From the NCBI RefSeq assembly GCF_020400825.1, contig NZ_JAINVH010000015.1:1-64000 (forward strand): a DNA stretch of 64,000 bases. Reading direction: 5' to 3'. The stretch comes from Streptomyces sp. HPF1205. Lineage in GTDB: Bacteria; Actinomycetota; Actinomycetes; Streptomycetales; Streptomycetaceae. The position numbers and the translations under genes are program-made. The notes beneath the pieces are model-generated. The model ran no database searches. It was not told the DNA's origin and saw only the letters and a list, made by a program, of their open reading frames with translations. Shown here one piece after another: positions 36,180-44,569 of this stretch; within the stretch, counting starts at the first letter, position 1, and each line of letters opens with the position of its first letter.

Positions 36180-36995
36180 TCACACGGTCTGCTCGGCGGA
36201 GGTACGGGCCCGCTCCCGGCCGCCGTCCGCCGCGCCCGCCCGCGCCGCGCCCGCCGGCCCCGCGGCCTGCTCCCCGCCCCGCGCGCCCTCGCCGCGGGCC
36301 GCGTCCTCGGCGGCGCGCTCGGCCTTGTCCGGTGCCACGAAGCGGTAGCCGACATTGCGCACGGTGCCGATCAGCGACTCGTGCTCCACGCCGAGCTTGG
36401 CCCGCAGCCGCCGTACGTGCACGTCCACGGTCCTGGTGCCGCCGAAGTAGTCGTAGCCCCACACCTCCTGCAGCAGCTGGGCCCGGGTGAACACCCGCCC
36501 CGGGTGCTGCGCGAGGTACTTCAGCAGCTCGAACTCCTTGAAGGTCAGGTCGAGCACCCGGCCCTTGAGCTTCGCGCTGTACGTCGCCTCGTCCACCGAC
36601 AGGTCGCCGTTGCGGATCTCCATCGGGCTGTCGTCCGTGGTGATCTGCTGGCGGCCCATGGCCAGCCGCAGCCGCGCCTCGACCTCCGCCGGTCCCGCGG
36701 TGTCCAGCAGCACGTCGTCGATGCCCCAGTCCGCGGTCACCGCGGCGAGCCCGCCCTCGGTGACGACCAGCAGCAGCGGGCAGCCGGGCCCGGTGGAGCG
36801 CAGCAGCTGGCACAGGCTGCGCACCTGCGGCAGGTCGCGCCGGCCGTCGATCAGTATGACGTCGGCCCCGGGGGTGTCGACCAGGGCCGGGCCCTCGGCC
36901 GGGGCCACCCGCACGCTGTGCAGCAGCAGCCCGAGCGCGGGCAGCACCTCGGTGGAGGGCTGGAGGGCGTTGGTCAGAAGCAGGAGAGAACTCAC
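36180..36995 (-). CDS. glnR: Nitrogen regulator GlnR
   Basis: A 271-aa OmpR-family protein matching the actinomycete global nitrogen regulator GlnR. The receiver-like domain keeps one Asp ([11 protein letters not shown], residue 50) but lacks the normal acidic pocket, as known for GlnR, which works without a kinase. The winged helix has [20 protein letters not shown], then [20 protein letters not shown]. The tail is an Ala/Glu/Arg-rich extension of about 50 residues. GTG 36995 follows GGGAGC. It controls ammonium uptake and glutamine synthetase genes elsewhere. Confidence 0.93.
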   Translation of the reverse strand: MSSLLLLTNALQPSTEVLPALGLLLHSVRVAPAEGPALVDTPGADVILIDGRRDLPQVRSLCQLLRSTGPGCPLLLVVTEGGLAAVTADWGIDDVLLDTAGPAEVEARLRLAMGRQQITTDDSPMEIRNGDLSVDEATYSAKLKGRVLDLTFKEFELLKYLAQHPGRVFTRAQLLQEVWGYDYFGGTRTVDVHVRRLRAKLGVEHESLIGTVRNVGYRFVAPDKAERAAEDAARGEGARGGEQAAGPAGAARAGAADGGRERARTSAEQTV

Positions 36996-37196
36996 CGGGC
37001 GCTCCCGTCGGTCGTCCTGACGTGCCGCGCGGCGCCGGCGGTGCCGCGCGTTCGGCGTGGGTCGGGCTGCTGGTCGGGTCGGCGCAAAGTGAACCCCTTC
37101 CTCGCCCCCGGCGGGGACGACGTGCCGGGTGCCCGAAAGCACGAAAGGACCCGGGGGCGACATTGCCCAGGTCCTCTGCACGGAAGAATAGCCCAC

Positions 37197-38108
37197 ATGG
37201 ACAGCCCTGCCGAGACCGGCGACGAGCGTTTCCGTGCTCCCCTGATCACTTCGGGTGGCCGGCGGGCGGTTCTGTTGACGTCGGACGGCGTGCCGATCGA
37301 GGCCGAACACCGCCCCGCGCAGGACGATTCCGGCCATCTCGCGATCGTGGTCGCGCACGGTTTCACCGGGGCGCTGGACCGGCCCGCGATCCGCGCGGTC
37401 GCGCGGCGGATGTCCGGGTTCGGCGCGGTCGTCACGTTCTCGTTCCGCGGGCACGGCCGCTCCGGCGGGCGCTCCACCGTCGGCGACCGCGAGGTGCTCG
37501 ACCTCGACGCCGCCGTCGTGTGGGCCCGCTCCCTCGGCTACACCCGGGTGGCCACGCTCGGCTTCTCCATGGGCGGCTCGGTGGTGCTGCGGCACGCCGG
37601 CCGCACCGGGCCGGTCGCACCGCGGGCCCGTACGGACGCGGTGGTCGCGGTCAGCTCGCCGGCCCGCTGGTACTACCGGGGGACCGCCCCCATGCGGCGC
37701 CTGCACTGGGTGGTCACCCGGCCCGCGGGACGGCTCGTCTCCCGCGTCGGCCTGCGCACCCGCGTCCACTCCCGCGAGTGGGACCCCGTACCGCTCTCCC
37801 CCGTCGAGTCGGTGCCGCACATCGCGCCGACCCCGCTCCTCGTCGTCCACGGCGACCGCGACGGCTACTTCCCGCTCGACCACCCCCTGTCCCTGTTCGA
37901 CGCGGCCGACCCCGCCACCAGCGACCTGTGGATAGAACGGGGCTTCGGCCACGCCGAGAACGCGGCGGACGCCGCCCTCCTCTCCCGGATCGGGGAGTGG
38001 CTGCGCCGCAGCACGTCGCAGGCACCCTCGCCCGTCACGGCGGACCCGGTCCGCACGGAGCCGCCCGCGGGGACCGGGCATGATGGACGTCGACACGACG
38101 AGACGTGA
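37197..38108 (+). CDS. Alpha/beta hydrolase
   Basis: A 303-aa serine hydrolase of the alpha/beta fold, in the cytosol. The oxyanion region is VVAHGFTG, the nucleophile elbow is GFSMGGS (Ser in G-x-S-x-G), a likely acid is in [11 protein letters not shown], and the catalytic His is in GFGHAEN. The substrate is unknown. ATG 37197 opens the predicted operon, since the MoaD-like gene starts 11 bases after its stop. A 10-bp inverted repeat (37102-37111 with 37151-37160) lies in the divergent region shared with glnR. Confidence 0.88.
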   Translation: MDSPAETGDERFRAPLITSGGRRAVLLTSDGVPIEAEHRPAQDDSGHLAIVVAHGFTGALDRPAIRAVARRMSGFGAVVTFSFRGHGRSGGRSTVGDREVLDLDAAVVWARSLGYTRVATLGFSMGGSVVLRHAGRTGPVAPRARTDAVVAVSSPARWYYRGTAPMRRLHWVVTRPAGRLVSRVGLRTRVHSREWDPVPLSPVESVPHIAPTPLLVVHGDRDGYFPLDHPLSLFDAADPATSDLWIERGFGHAENAADAALLSRIGEWLRRSTSQAPSPVTADPVRTEPPAGTGHDGRRHDET

Positions 38109-38119
38109 GGGAAACGCTC

Positions 38120-38401
38120 ATGGCAGCAGCCGAGAGGGCCGCGGCGGCGGGGACGATCCGCTACTGGGCCGCCGCGAAGGCCGCCGCGGGGACGGCGGAG
38201 GAGCCGTACCGCGGGGCGACCCTCGCCGACGCCCTGGCCGAGGCCCGCGCCCGCCACGACGCGGAGTTCGCGCGCGTGCTGGGACGGTGCTCGTTCCTGG
38301 TCGACGGCACCCCCGTGGGCACCCGGGAGCACGCGAGCGTGCCGCTGCCCGACGGCGGCACCGTCGAGGTGCTCCCCCCGTTCGCGGGAGGCAGCGCGTG
38401 A
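38120..38401 (+). CDS. MoaD/ThiS-family protein
   Basis: A 93-aa beta-grasp protein of the MoaD/ThiS sulfur-carrier family (GTIRYWAAAKAAAGTAEEPY, then LVDGTPV and VPLPDGGTVEVLPPFAGG). Working carriers end in Gly-Gly, which is adenylated and then thiocarboxylated. This one has two more residues after it (GGSA). Either a protease trims it, as for some JAMM-processed carriers, or it is not a carrier. ATG 38120 follows GAGGG. Its stop overlaps the next gene's GTG by 4 bases. Confidence 0.8.
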   Translation: MAAAERAAAAGTIRYWAAAKAAAGTAEEPYRGATLADALAEARARHDAEFARVLGRCSFLVDGTPVGTREHASVPLPDGGTVEVLPPFAGGSA

Positions 38402-39822
38402 GCGACCGGCAGGACGACGACTACGGACACGGGCCCGGGCCCGGGCCCGGACACGGACATGGGCCCGGACATGGGCCCGGACACGGGCCCGGCGGCCACG
38501 GGAGCCACGGCGCCCCGTACGACCCGGCGTACGACAGCCCCTACGTGCCCGAGACCTACGTGCCCGAGCCGCTGAGCGGCCAGGTCCCGCTGGAGTCCGA
38601 GCCGGGCGCGGCCTTCGGCGCCCCGGCCGGCGGCGACGCCTGGGCCGCGCCCGCGCCCGAGGCGCCCGGCGGCCACGGGGCGTACGGCACGGCGCAGGAG
38701 GGCTGGGCCGCCGCTCCCCCCGCCGCCCAGCCCTGGCAGGCGCCCGCACCCGGCGCGTGGGAGCACTCGGGGGAGCAGGGCCAGTACGGCGGGGGGTTCG
38801 CGCCGCAGCCGCAGCCGCAGCCGTATCCCCAGCACCCCCAGCCGTATCCCCAGCACCCCGGGCCCTCTCCGCAGCCGTATCCGCAGTCGTATGCCGAGCC
38901 GCAGCCGCAGCCGCAGCCGCAGCCGTACGCGCAACCGCAGCCGTACTCCTACGACGGGCCCGCGCCCGCCGGGGGCGGCGAGCACACCGCCGTGCTCCCG
39001 GTGGTCGAGGAGCTTGCGGCGCCCGCCCACGCGGGGCACGGCGAAGCCGCGTCGCCGGCGGCCGCCCGGCGCACCGGCTCGCCGATCATCCCGCCGGGTA
39101 TCGAACCCGCCGCGCTGACGGCCGGGCTCGGCCTGCTGACCGCCGGCGCCGCCGTGCTGGGCAAGCCCGCGCTCGCCGTGGCGCTGGTGCTGCTGCAGGC
39201 GGTCACCGCCGCCGGGTGGTTCCGGCTGAACGGGATGTGGCCCGCCCGGCAGGGCATCGCGCTGGCGTTCCTGTCCGGGGTCACCGCGGACGTGGCGCTG
39301 CTCGCGGTCGACGGCCGTCACGGGCCGCCGGCGCTGGCCGGCACCCTCGGGGTGTGGCTGCTGCTGGTCCTGGTGCTGCAGTTGCGCCACCACGGCAGCG
39401 CCGACGAACGCCTCTCGTCGCTCACCGCGACCTCGGCGTCCACCCTGCTCACCGTGGTCGCCGCGACCTACCTGGCGACGGCGTCCTCGCACGCGGGCCC
39501 GCACCCGGTGGAGGTGGGCGCGATCGCCGTGGCGGCCGCGACCCTGGTCCGCGCGGTGCGCCTGCCGGGCGGCGAACCCGTCTCGCTCGTGCTGTCGCTG
39601 CTCGCGGCCGTGGCCACGGGCCTGGCGACCGGCCCCGCCACCGGTTTCGGCACCGGGCATGCCGTCCTGCTGGCCGCCGCTGCCGGGGCGTGCGCCCTGG
39701 TCGGGCTGCGGGTGGCGAGCTACGACTGGCCGTCCCGCTTCGTGCACTTCACGGCGGGGGTGGCGCTGCCGCTGACCGCCGCGGCGCCGGTCGTGTACGT
39801 CCTCGGCCGGGCGCTCGGCTGA
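38398..39822 (+). CDS. Membrane protein with Gly/His- and Pro/Gln-rich N-terminus
   Basis: A 474-aa protein. Residues 1-40 are Gly/Pro/His-rich (GHGPGPGPGHGHGPGHGPGH) and 130-190 are Pro/Gln/Tyr-rich (PQPQPQPYPQHPQPYPQHP). Seven or eight hydrophobic helices fill about 235-474. The N-terminal half is likely disordered and cytosolic; the His clusters could bind metal. I do not recognise a named family. GTG 38398 overlaps the upstream stop, so it is coupled to the MoaD-like gene. The low-complexity DNA may vary in length. Confidence 0.78.
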   Translation: MSDRQDDDYGHGPGPGPGHGHGPGHGPGHGPGGHGSHGAPYDPAYDSPYVPETYVPEPLSGQVPLESEPGAAFGAPAGGDAWAAPAPEAPGGHGAYGTAQEGWAAAPPAAQPWQAPAPGAWEHSGEQGQYGGGFAPQPQPQPYPQHPQPYPQHPGPSPQPYPQSYAEPQPQPQPQPYAQPQPYSYDGPAPAGGGEHTAVLPVVEELAAPAHAGHGEAASPAAARRTGSPIIPPGIEPAALTAGLGLLTAGAAVLGKPALAVALVLLQAVTAAGWFRLNGMWPARQGIALAFLSGVTADVALLAVDGRHGPPALAGTLGVWLLLVLVLQLRHHGSADERLSSLTATSASTLLTVVAATYLATASSHAGPHPVEVGAIAVAAATLVRAVRLPGGEPVSLVLSLLAAVATGLATGPATGFGTGHAVLLAAAAGACALVGLRVASYDWPSRFVHFTAGVALPLTAAAPVVYVLGRALG

Positions 39823-40013
39823 CGTGCGGCGGGGCGGCGCGGTTCGCGACGCGGGCCGCGACGCGGTTCGTGACGCGGTTCGTGACGTGAGCCGCGCCGC
39901 CGGCGGCCGCCCGGGTGGCCGCCGCGTAACGGATCGGCAGCGGCGGGAACCGCGGAGCCCGTACCGCCCGTCAGGCGTTGGGGAACGTTGATCGAACGGG
40001 GGAGTGCGCACGC

Positions 40014-40715
40014 ATGCGAGTGGCCCGGATTGTCCTGATCGTACTGGTGGTCCTCGGCGGGCTGTTCGTCGCCGCCGACCGGATCCTGGTGTCCGTCGCC
40101 CAGGACAAGGCCGCGGAACAGGCGAAGATCACCGAGGGGCTGAGCAGCAAGCCGCACGTGTCGATCGAGGGTTTCCCGTTTCTGACCCAGGTGCTCACGG
40201 GCAAGCTGGACGACGTGAAGGTCGAGGCGACGGGTCTGGCGGCGGACGGCGGGACCGGGCAGCAGGTGCGGTTCCAGAGCCTGCGCGCTGACCTGCGCGG
40301 GGTGAAGCTGTCCGACGGCTTCAAGCGGGCGGTCGCCGACAAGGCCGACGGCCAGGTCTTCCTCACCTACGCCGACCTGCGCGACGCGATCGGCGTCCCC
40401 GGCCTGAAGGTCTCCTACGGCGGCCCGGCGAAGAACGGCGCCGCGCTGGTCAAACTGTCCGGGCCGATCCTGGGCGGCGACCTGAGCGTGGTGAGCGAGG
40501 TCAGCGTGCGCGGCGGCGACTCGGTCGCCCTGCACGCCGAGAACATCCCCACCGCGTTCACGGCGCTGGGCCTGGAGAACCAGGTGCGGCAGCGGATCGA
40601 CGTCCAGGTGCCGATCGCCCATCTGCCCTCGGGACTGGGCCTGACCGGGGTCGGCACGGCCCCCGACGGCATATCCGTGGCGGCCGCGGGCAAGGACGTC
40701 GTGCTCGCCGACTGA
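40014..40715 (+). CDS. LmeA/DUF2993 family exported protein
   Basis: A 233-aa protein with an N-terminal helix (RIVLIVLVVLGGLFVAADRI) that serves as signal or anchor, then a DUF2993 domain (HVSIEGFPFLTQVLTGKLDD, then VKVEATGL). The mycobacterial member LmeA binds phospholipid and helps lipomannan assembly. Here the role is likely lipid binding at the outer face of the membrane, by family only. ATG 40014 follows GGGGGAG. Monocistronic; a hairpin candidate follows at about 40750-40778. Confidence 0.82.
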   Translation: MRVARIVLIVLVVLGGLFVAADRILVSVAQDKAAEQAKITEGLSSKPHVSIEGFPFLTQVLTGKLDDVKVEATGLAADGGTGQQVRFQSLRADLRGVKLSDGFKRAVADKADGQVFLTYADLRDAIGVPGLKVSYGGPAKNGAALVKLSGPILGGDLSVVSEVSVRGGDSVALHAENIPTAFTALGLENQVRQRIDVQVPIAHLPSGLGLTGVGTAPDGISVAAAGKDVVLAD

Positions 40716-40883
40716 GACGGCGGTGTCCGCACACGGGTACGAAGGGCGGCACGCGGCGGCCCGGTTCGGCCGCCGTGTCCGATTCCGCCCCGCCCGCGAG
40801 TGCCCACCCGGCGCCTGCCACGGCGTGAGCGTTCCGCCGCATTCCGCCATACGGACAATCTTGTCTCGACATGCGACACGGCG

Positions 40884-40913
40884 GTGACACCCGCCCTTCG
40901 GTGTCCCTACGAT
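40884..40913 (+). promoter_or_regulatory. Predicted promoter of the sulfurtransferase leader
   Basis: GTGACA (40884-40889) and TACGAT (40908-40913) are 18 bases apart and fit the principal (HrdB-type) consensus. Transcription would begin about 7 bases later, at or next to the A of the leader-peptide ATG (40921), giving a leaderless message. The upstream stretch CCATACGGACAATCTTGTCT (about 40847-40866) is A/T-rich for this genome and may bind a regulator. Confidence 0.6.
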
Positions 40914-40920
40914 CGAGCGC

Positions 40921-41001
40921 ATGAAGCGACAGGCGGACCTCACGAAGCGGCGGGCAGTCGACCTGTGCCGCGTTGCCGCCATGCTCTGTCGCATGTCCTA
41001 G
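40921..41001 (+). CDS. Cysteine-containing leader peptide (26 aa)
   Basis: ATG 40921 to TAG 41001 encodes a 26-residue peptide: MKRQADLTKRRAVDLCRVAA followed by MLCRMS. It is too short for a usual gene call. The basic head and the DLCRVAAMLCR end with two Cys codons (TGC, TGT) fit the short actinobacterial leader peptides found before sulfur-metabolism genes. Ribosome stalling at Cys codons when cysteine is scarce would control read-through to the sulfurtransferase at 41154. The ATG appears to be at the transcription start, so translation would be leaderless. No Shine-Dalgarno precedes it. Confidence 0.8.
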   Translation: MKRQADLTKRRAVDLCRVAAMLCRMS

Positions 41002-41153
41002 GGCGCCGCGCCTCCCGCGCCGCTTCCGGCCGGCCCGGCCCGATCCGGGTGCCGCCCGCGCCCCTCACCTGACGCCCGCCCCGGCGCGCGCAGCCGCGCG
41101 CCCCAGCAGATCCACGCGCATCCGCAATCCGCACTGCCCCGGAGGAGAACAGC
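41002..41153 (+). promoter_or_regulatory. Possible attenuator between leader peptide and sulfurtransferase
   Basis: The 152-base gap is very GC-rich and can fold strongly. It contains a perfect 8-bp stem with loop CAGC (41083-41090 with 41095-41102), and another inverted GGCC/CCGG-rich stretch near 41027-41052 that could pair alternatively. There is no T-run. GGAGGAG directly before the sulfurtransferase ATG is the ribosome site. Confidence 0.55.
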
Positions 41154-41990
41154 ATGAGCCGCAGTGACGTCCTGGTCGACGCCGACTGGGTCGAGGCCCA
41201 CATCGACGACCCCAAGGTGGTCATCGTCGAGGTCGACGAGGACACCTCGGCCTACGACAAGAACCACATCAAGAACGCCGTCCGCATCGACTGGAAGCAG
41301 GACCTGCAGGACCCGGTCCGCCGCGACTTCGTCGACCAGGCCGGCTTCGAGGCCCTGCTGTCGGCCAAGGGCATCGCCAACGACGACACGGTCGTGCTGT
41401 ACGGCGGCAACAACAACTGGTTCGCCTCGTACGCCTACTGGTACTTCAAGCTCTACGGCCACGAGGACGTCCGCCTGCTCGACGGCGGCCGCAAGAAGTG
41501 GGAGCTGGACTCCCGCGACCTGGTCGCCGCGGTACCCGAGCGCCCCGCCACCGAGTACAAGGCCAAGGCGCAGAACACCGCGATCCGCGCCTTCCGCGAC
41601 GACGTCGTCGCCGCGATCGGCTCGCTGAACCTGGTCGACGTGCGCTCGCCCGACGAGTTCTCCGGCAAGCTGCTGGCCCCCGCGCACCTGCCGCAGGAGC
41701 AGTCGCAGCGCCCCGGCCACGTGCCGACCGCCCGCAACATCCCCTGGTCGAAGTCGGCCAACGACGACGGCACCTTCAAGTCGGACGACGAACTGAAGGA
41801 GCTGTACGAGAGCGCGGGCGTGGACCTGTCCAAGGACACCATCGCGTACTGCCGGATCGGCGAGCGCTCCGCGCACAGCTGGTTCGTCCTGCACGAGCTG
41901 CTGGGCCAGCCCAACGTGAAGAACTACGACGGCTCGTGGACCGAGTACGGGTCCCTGGTCGGCGTGCCGATCGAGCTCGGCGCCAACTGA
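41154..41990 (+). CDS. Thiosulfate sulfurtransferase (rhodanese)
   Basis: A 278-aa two-domain rhodanese that moves sulfane sulfur from thiosulfate to an acceptor. The inactive N-domain spans about 5-130; the C-domain (about 150-278) has the active loop CRIGERS, with Cys233. It matches the actinobacterial type often labelled cysA (SCO4164 by position). It lies behind the cysteine leader peptide and is followed by DUF1416, a usual partner. The start ATG follows GGAGGAG. Confidence 0.95.
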   Translation: MSRSDVLVDADWVEAHIDDPKVVIVEVDEDTSAYDKNHIKNAVRIDWKQDLQDPVRRDFVDQAGFEALLSAKGIANDDTVVLYGGNNNWFASYAYWYFKLYGHEDVRLLDGGRKKWELDSRDLVAAVPERPATEYKAKAQNTAIRAFRDDVVAAIGSLNLVDVRSPDEFSGKLLAPAHLPQEQSQRPGHVPTARNIPWSKSANDDGTFKSDDELKELYESAGVDLSKDTIAYCRIGERSAHSWFVLHELLGQPNVKNYDGSWTEYGSLVGVPIELGAN

Positions 41991-42033
41991 GCGGCCCGAG
42001 ACGGCCCCGAGACGCGAGAAGGACGGAACAACC

Positions 42034-42324
42034 ATGTGTGGAGCGAAGGCCGGCGGCCCGGATCTGGCAGGAGTTGACGTGGCGAACGAGACGATCATCC
42101 AGGGTTCGGTGACCCGCGACGGCGAGCCGGTCAGCGGCTACGTGCGGCTGCTGGACGGCGGCGGCGAGTTCACCGCGGAGGTGCCGACCTCCGCGACCGG
42201 GCAGTTCCGCTTCTTCGCGGCCCCCGGCACCTGGACGGTGCGCGCCCTGGTCCCGGGCGCCACGGTGGACCGCACGGTCGTCGCCCAGCAGGGCGCGGCG
42301 GCGGACGTCGCCATCGCCGTCTGA
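42034..42324 (+). CDS. DUF1416 protein
   Basis: A 96-aa conserved actinobacterial protein that almost always follows the rhodanese gene. After MCGAKAGGPDL comes a single carboxypeptidase-regulatory-like beta sandwich (IIQGSVTRDGEPVSGYVRLL, then GTWTVRALVPG). The Cys at position 2 could take part in sulfur transfer; this is inference. It lies 43 bases after the rhodanese gene and before a strong terminator. Confidence 0.92.
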   Translation: MCGAKAGGPDLAGVDVANETIIQGSVTRDGEPVSGYVRLLDGGGEFTAEVPTSATGQFRFFAAPGTWTVRALVPGATVDRTVVAQQGAAADVAIAV

Positions 42325-42376
42325 GCCACCAGGCGGCTCACGGCGGCTCACCGCGGCGCACGGCGCGCCGGACGAG

Positions 42377-42415
42377 GGCCCGGGCACTTCCGGACACCGG
42401 AGGTGCCCGGGCCTT
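42377..42415 (+). terminator. Strong terminator of the sulfurtransferase operon
   Basis: A 17-bp stem (42377-42393 with 42397-42413, one G-U pair) around the triloop ACA, followed by TT. It lies 53 bases after the DUF1416 stop. The stem begins GGCCCGGGCAC. Confidence 0.9.
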
Positions 42416-42459
42416 GCCGTGCGGGTGCCGCCCGCACCCGTCCGGCGTACGGTTGAAGT

Positions 42460-42738
42460 GTGTTGGCACGGCGTCGTCACATGTACTACGCCATGATGGG
42501 CACCTGCGTGGGTCTGTTCGTCCTGGCGTGGGCGGTCGTACGCATCTGGTCCGTGCCGGCGGCCATCGGCATGTGCGTGGTGGCCATGGTCATCCCCCCG
42601 GTCGCGGCGATCGTCGCCAACAGGCGCGGCCCGGAGGACCGGTGGTGGGACGACCCGTCCGGTGATCCGCAGTCCGACGAATGGTGGGCCGAACTCGACG
42701 GCCGGGACCGCGGTGACCACAAGGACCGCCACGAGTAG
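42460..42738 (+). CDS. DUF3099 membrane protein
   Basis: A 92-aa protein with two helices (YYAMMGTCVGLFVLAWAVV and IGMCVVAMVIPPVAAIVANR) and an acidic Trp-rich tail (EDRWWDDPSGDPQSDEWWAE). The first segment, RRHMYYAMMGTC, is the DUF3099 hallmark. Function unknown. The GTG at 42460 is the likely start. Confidence 0.85.
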   Translation: MLARRRHMYYAMMGTCVGLFVLAWAVVRIWSVPAAIGMCVVAMVIPPVAAIVANRRGPEDRWWDDPSGDPQSDEWWAELDGRDRGDHKDRHE

Positions 42739-42780
42739 TGTCCGCGGGCCGCGGGCAGGCGGCACGGGCCCCGCGCGCGA

Positions 42781-43143
42781 TCAGTAGACGAGTGCCTGCG
42801 TCCCGTCCGTCATCGCCTCGCTGACGAAGACCTGCGCCCCGGCGATCCGCACTCCCTCGATGACGTCGGCCTCCCCGATGTCACGGCGGGCCGCGCACTG
42901 CGTGCACAGCGTCACCGTGCCGCCCGCGAGCACCGACTCCAGCAGATCCGGCAGCGGCGCGGAGTGCGGCAGCTCGAACCCCGCCGCCCGCCCCGGCAGC
43001 GCGAACCACGCCGACTCCCCGGTGAGCCACAGCGACACCTCGACCCCGCTGGCCACCGCGACCGCCGCCACCGTGAACGCCTGCGAGCACCGCTCCGGCG
43101 CGTCCGCACCGGCCGTCACCTTGATAACGAGCCTCTTCGCCAT
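42781..43143 (-). CDS. DsrE family protein
   Basis: A 120-aa DsrE/DsrF-like sulfur-relay fold (LVIKVTAGADAPERCSQAFT, then LCTQCAARRDI). The Cys pair CTQC lies where active DsrE proteins carry their sulfur-accepting Cys. It fits the sulfur theme of the neighbouring rhodanese, but it is on the opposite strand and has its own transcript. The partner is unknown. Confidence 0.85.
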   Translation of the reverse strand: MAKRLVIKVTAGADAPERCSQAFTVAAVAVASGVEVSLWLTGESAWFALPGRAAGFELPHSAPLPDLLESVLAGGTVTLCTQCAARRDIGEADVIEGVRIAGAQVFVSEAMTDGTQALVY

Positions 43144-43193
43144 GCGCCCAGCCTAGGCCAGCGCTGTGACCGGGAAGGTTCACCGGTTCGCGA

Positions 43194-43238
43194 CCCTGCC
43201 CGCCGGGCGTACGGCCCCTGCCCGCCGGGCGTACGGCC
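43194..43238. repeat. Two tandem 22-bp repeats
   Basis: Two near-perfect copies (43194-43215 and 43216-43237) of a unit beginning CCCTGCCCGCCGGGCGTACG. They lie in the promoter region between the divergent dsrE-like gene and the small membrane protein gene. Confidence 0.85.
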
Positions 43239-43380
43239 GGGTCCGGCGGCGGGGGCCGGGCGGCCGAGGTGCCGTTCCGGCAGACCGTACGGCTGCAGGC
43301 CCGCCTGCTGGGATGACCCGCGTCCCGATTAGACTCGGGGGCGGCCGTGAACGTACCGCCTGTCCGAGGAGCACCCCGCC

Positions 43381-43485
43381 GTGCGCATTGAGTACTACTT
43401 CGACGCCTTGCTGGTGCTGGTGTGCCTCGGCGTCGCCGCCTTCACGCTGTACGTGGTGAAGAAGCTCTACCAGGGCCAGCGCTGA
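43381..43485 (+). CDS. Conserved 34-aa membrane protein
   Basis: GTG 43381 to TGA 43485 encodes 34 residues: VRIEYYFDALLVLVCLGVAA then FTLYVVKKLYQGQR. It is one transmembrane helix with an acidic aromatic head and a basic tail, so Nout-Cin topology is expected from the positive-inside rule. GAGGAG lies 10 bases upstream. The stop is one base from the ATG of the nitrobindin gene (43487), so the two are one transcript and probably coupled. I believe Streptomyces relatives carry the same small gene here. The function is unknown. Confidence 0.8.
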   Translation: MRIEYYFDALLVLVCLGVAAFTLYVVKKLYQGQR

Positions 43486-43486
43486 C

Positions 43487-44050
43487 ATGATCGAGATCCC
43501 CTCCGACCTGCACCCGAGGCTCGTCCCGCTGGCGTTCCTGCTCGGCCGCTGGACGGGCGCGGGCGTGCACGACTTCCCCGGCGCCGAGAAGTGCAACTTC
43601 GGGCAGGAGGTCGTCTTCACGCACGACGGCCGGCCCTTCCTGGAGTACACCTCGCACACCTGGGTGCTCGACCAGGAGGGCAACAAGGTCCGGCCGCTGG
43701 AGAACGAGACCGGCTTCTGGCGGGTCGACGACGAGCGCCGGGTGGACCTGACCACCACGCGCGACGACGGCGTCGTGGAGATCTGGACCGGCGAGCTGGC
43801 CCAGGGCAAGCCGCAGATCGACCTGGTCACGGACGCGGTGGCCCGGCTGGCGGGCGCGGCCGAGTACAGCGGCGGCAAGCGGCTGTACGGCTACGTGAAC
43901 GGCGATCTGATGTGGGTCGGCGAGAAGACCACGCCGTCCGTGCCCCTGCGCCCGTACATGTCCGCGCACCTGAAGAAGGTGCCGGACCCGCGGGAATGGG
44001 TGGCGGACCTCAAGGACCTCCCGGACGACGGGATCGCCTTCTTCAAGTGA
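43487..44050 (+). CDS. FABP-like/nitrobindin heme protein
   Basis: A 187-aa beta-barrel of the nitrobindin (THAP4-like) family. The N-terminal signature is LAFLLGRWTGAGV, with EVVFTHDGRPFLEYTSHTW and a C-terminal His region (YMSAHLKKV) that could supply the proximal heme ligand. Nitrobindins bind ferric heme and react with NO or peroxynitrite. It lies between the 34-aa membrane gene and nur (19 bases upstream of nur). Confidence 0.9.
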   Translation: MIEIPSDLHPRLVPLAFLLGRWTGAGVHDFPGAEKCNFGQEVVFTHDGRPFLEYTSHTWVLDQEGNKVRPLENETGFWRVDDERRVDLTTTRDDGVVEIWTGELAQGKPQIDLVTDAVARLAGAAEYSGGKRLYGYVNGDLMWVGEKTTPSVPLRPYMSAHLKKVPDPREWVADLKDLPDDGIAFFK

Positions 44051-44069
44051 GGGTTCCTACACTGGCCGT

Positions 44070-44549
44070 GTGGCGAGCACGGACTGGAAGAGCGATCTGC
44101 GGCGGCGCGGCTACCGGCTGACACCGCAGCGGCAGCTTGTCCTGGAGGCCGTCGACACCCTCGAACACGCCACGCCCGACGGCATTCTGTGCGAGGTCCG
44201 CAAGACGGCCTCCGGGGTGAACATCTCCACCGTCTACCGCACGCTGGAACTGCTGGAGGAGCTGGGCCTGGTCAGCCACGCCCACCTCGGGCACGGGGCG
44301 CCCACGTACCACCTGGCCGACCGGCACGACCACATGCACCTGGTGTGCCGGGACTGCGGCTCGGTCACCGAGGCCGGGGTGGAGCTCGCGGCGCCGCTGC
44401 GGGACGGGCTGCGGGAGCGGTTCGGCTTCGAGACCGACATGAAGCACTTCGCGATCTTCGGGCGCTGCCGGGACTGCGCGCGCACGGCGGGGAACCGGGG
44501 CGGGGCGCCCGGCGGGGACGCCGGACGGCCGGCGGAACCGGGCGGGTGA
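44070..44549 (+). CDS. nur: Nickel-responsive Fur-family regulator Nur
   Basis: A 159-aa Fur-fold repressor. The sequence is very close to S. coelicolor Nur (SCO4180) as I remember it: STDWKSDLRRRGYRLTPQRQ, then NISTVYRTLELLEELGLVSH. Metal ligands are in HDHMHLVCRDC, FETDMKHFAIFGR and CRDC. Nur represses nickel uptake and the iron superoxide dismutase when Ni is plentiful. It differs by a Gly/Pro tail of about 18 residues (GGAPGGDAGRPAEPGG). GTG 44070. Confidence 0.92.
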   Translation: MASTDWKSDLRRRGYRLTPQRQLVLEAVDTLEHATPDGILCEVRKTASGVNISTVYRTLELLEELGLVSHAHLGHGAPTYHLADRHDHMHLVCRDCGSVTEAGVELAAPLRDGLRERFGFETDMKHFAIFGRCRDCARTAGNRGGAPGGDAGRPAEPGG

Positions 44550-44569
44550 CCAGTCGTACGCTTGACGGC

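Noticed and set aside
39823-39900. Tandem CGCGACGCGG-like repeats after the membrane protein gene as a CRISPR-like array
   Set aside because: The units are short, contiguous and irregular; this is low-complexity sequence after a stop codon.
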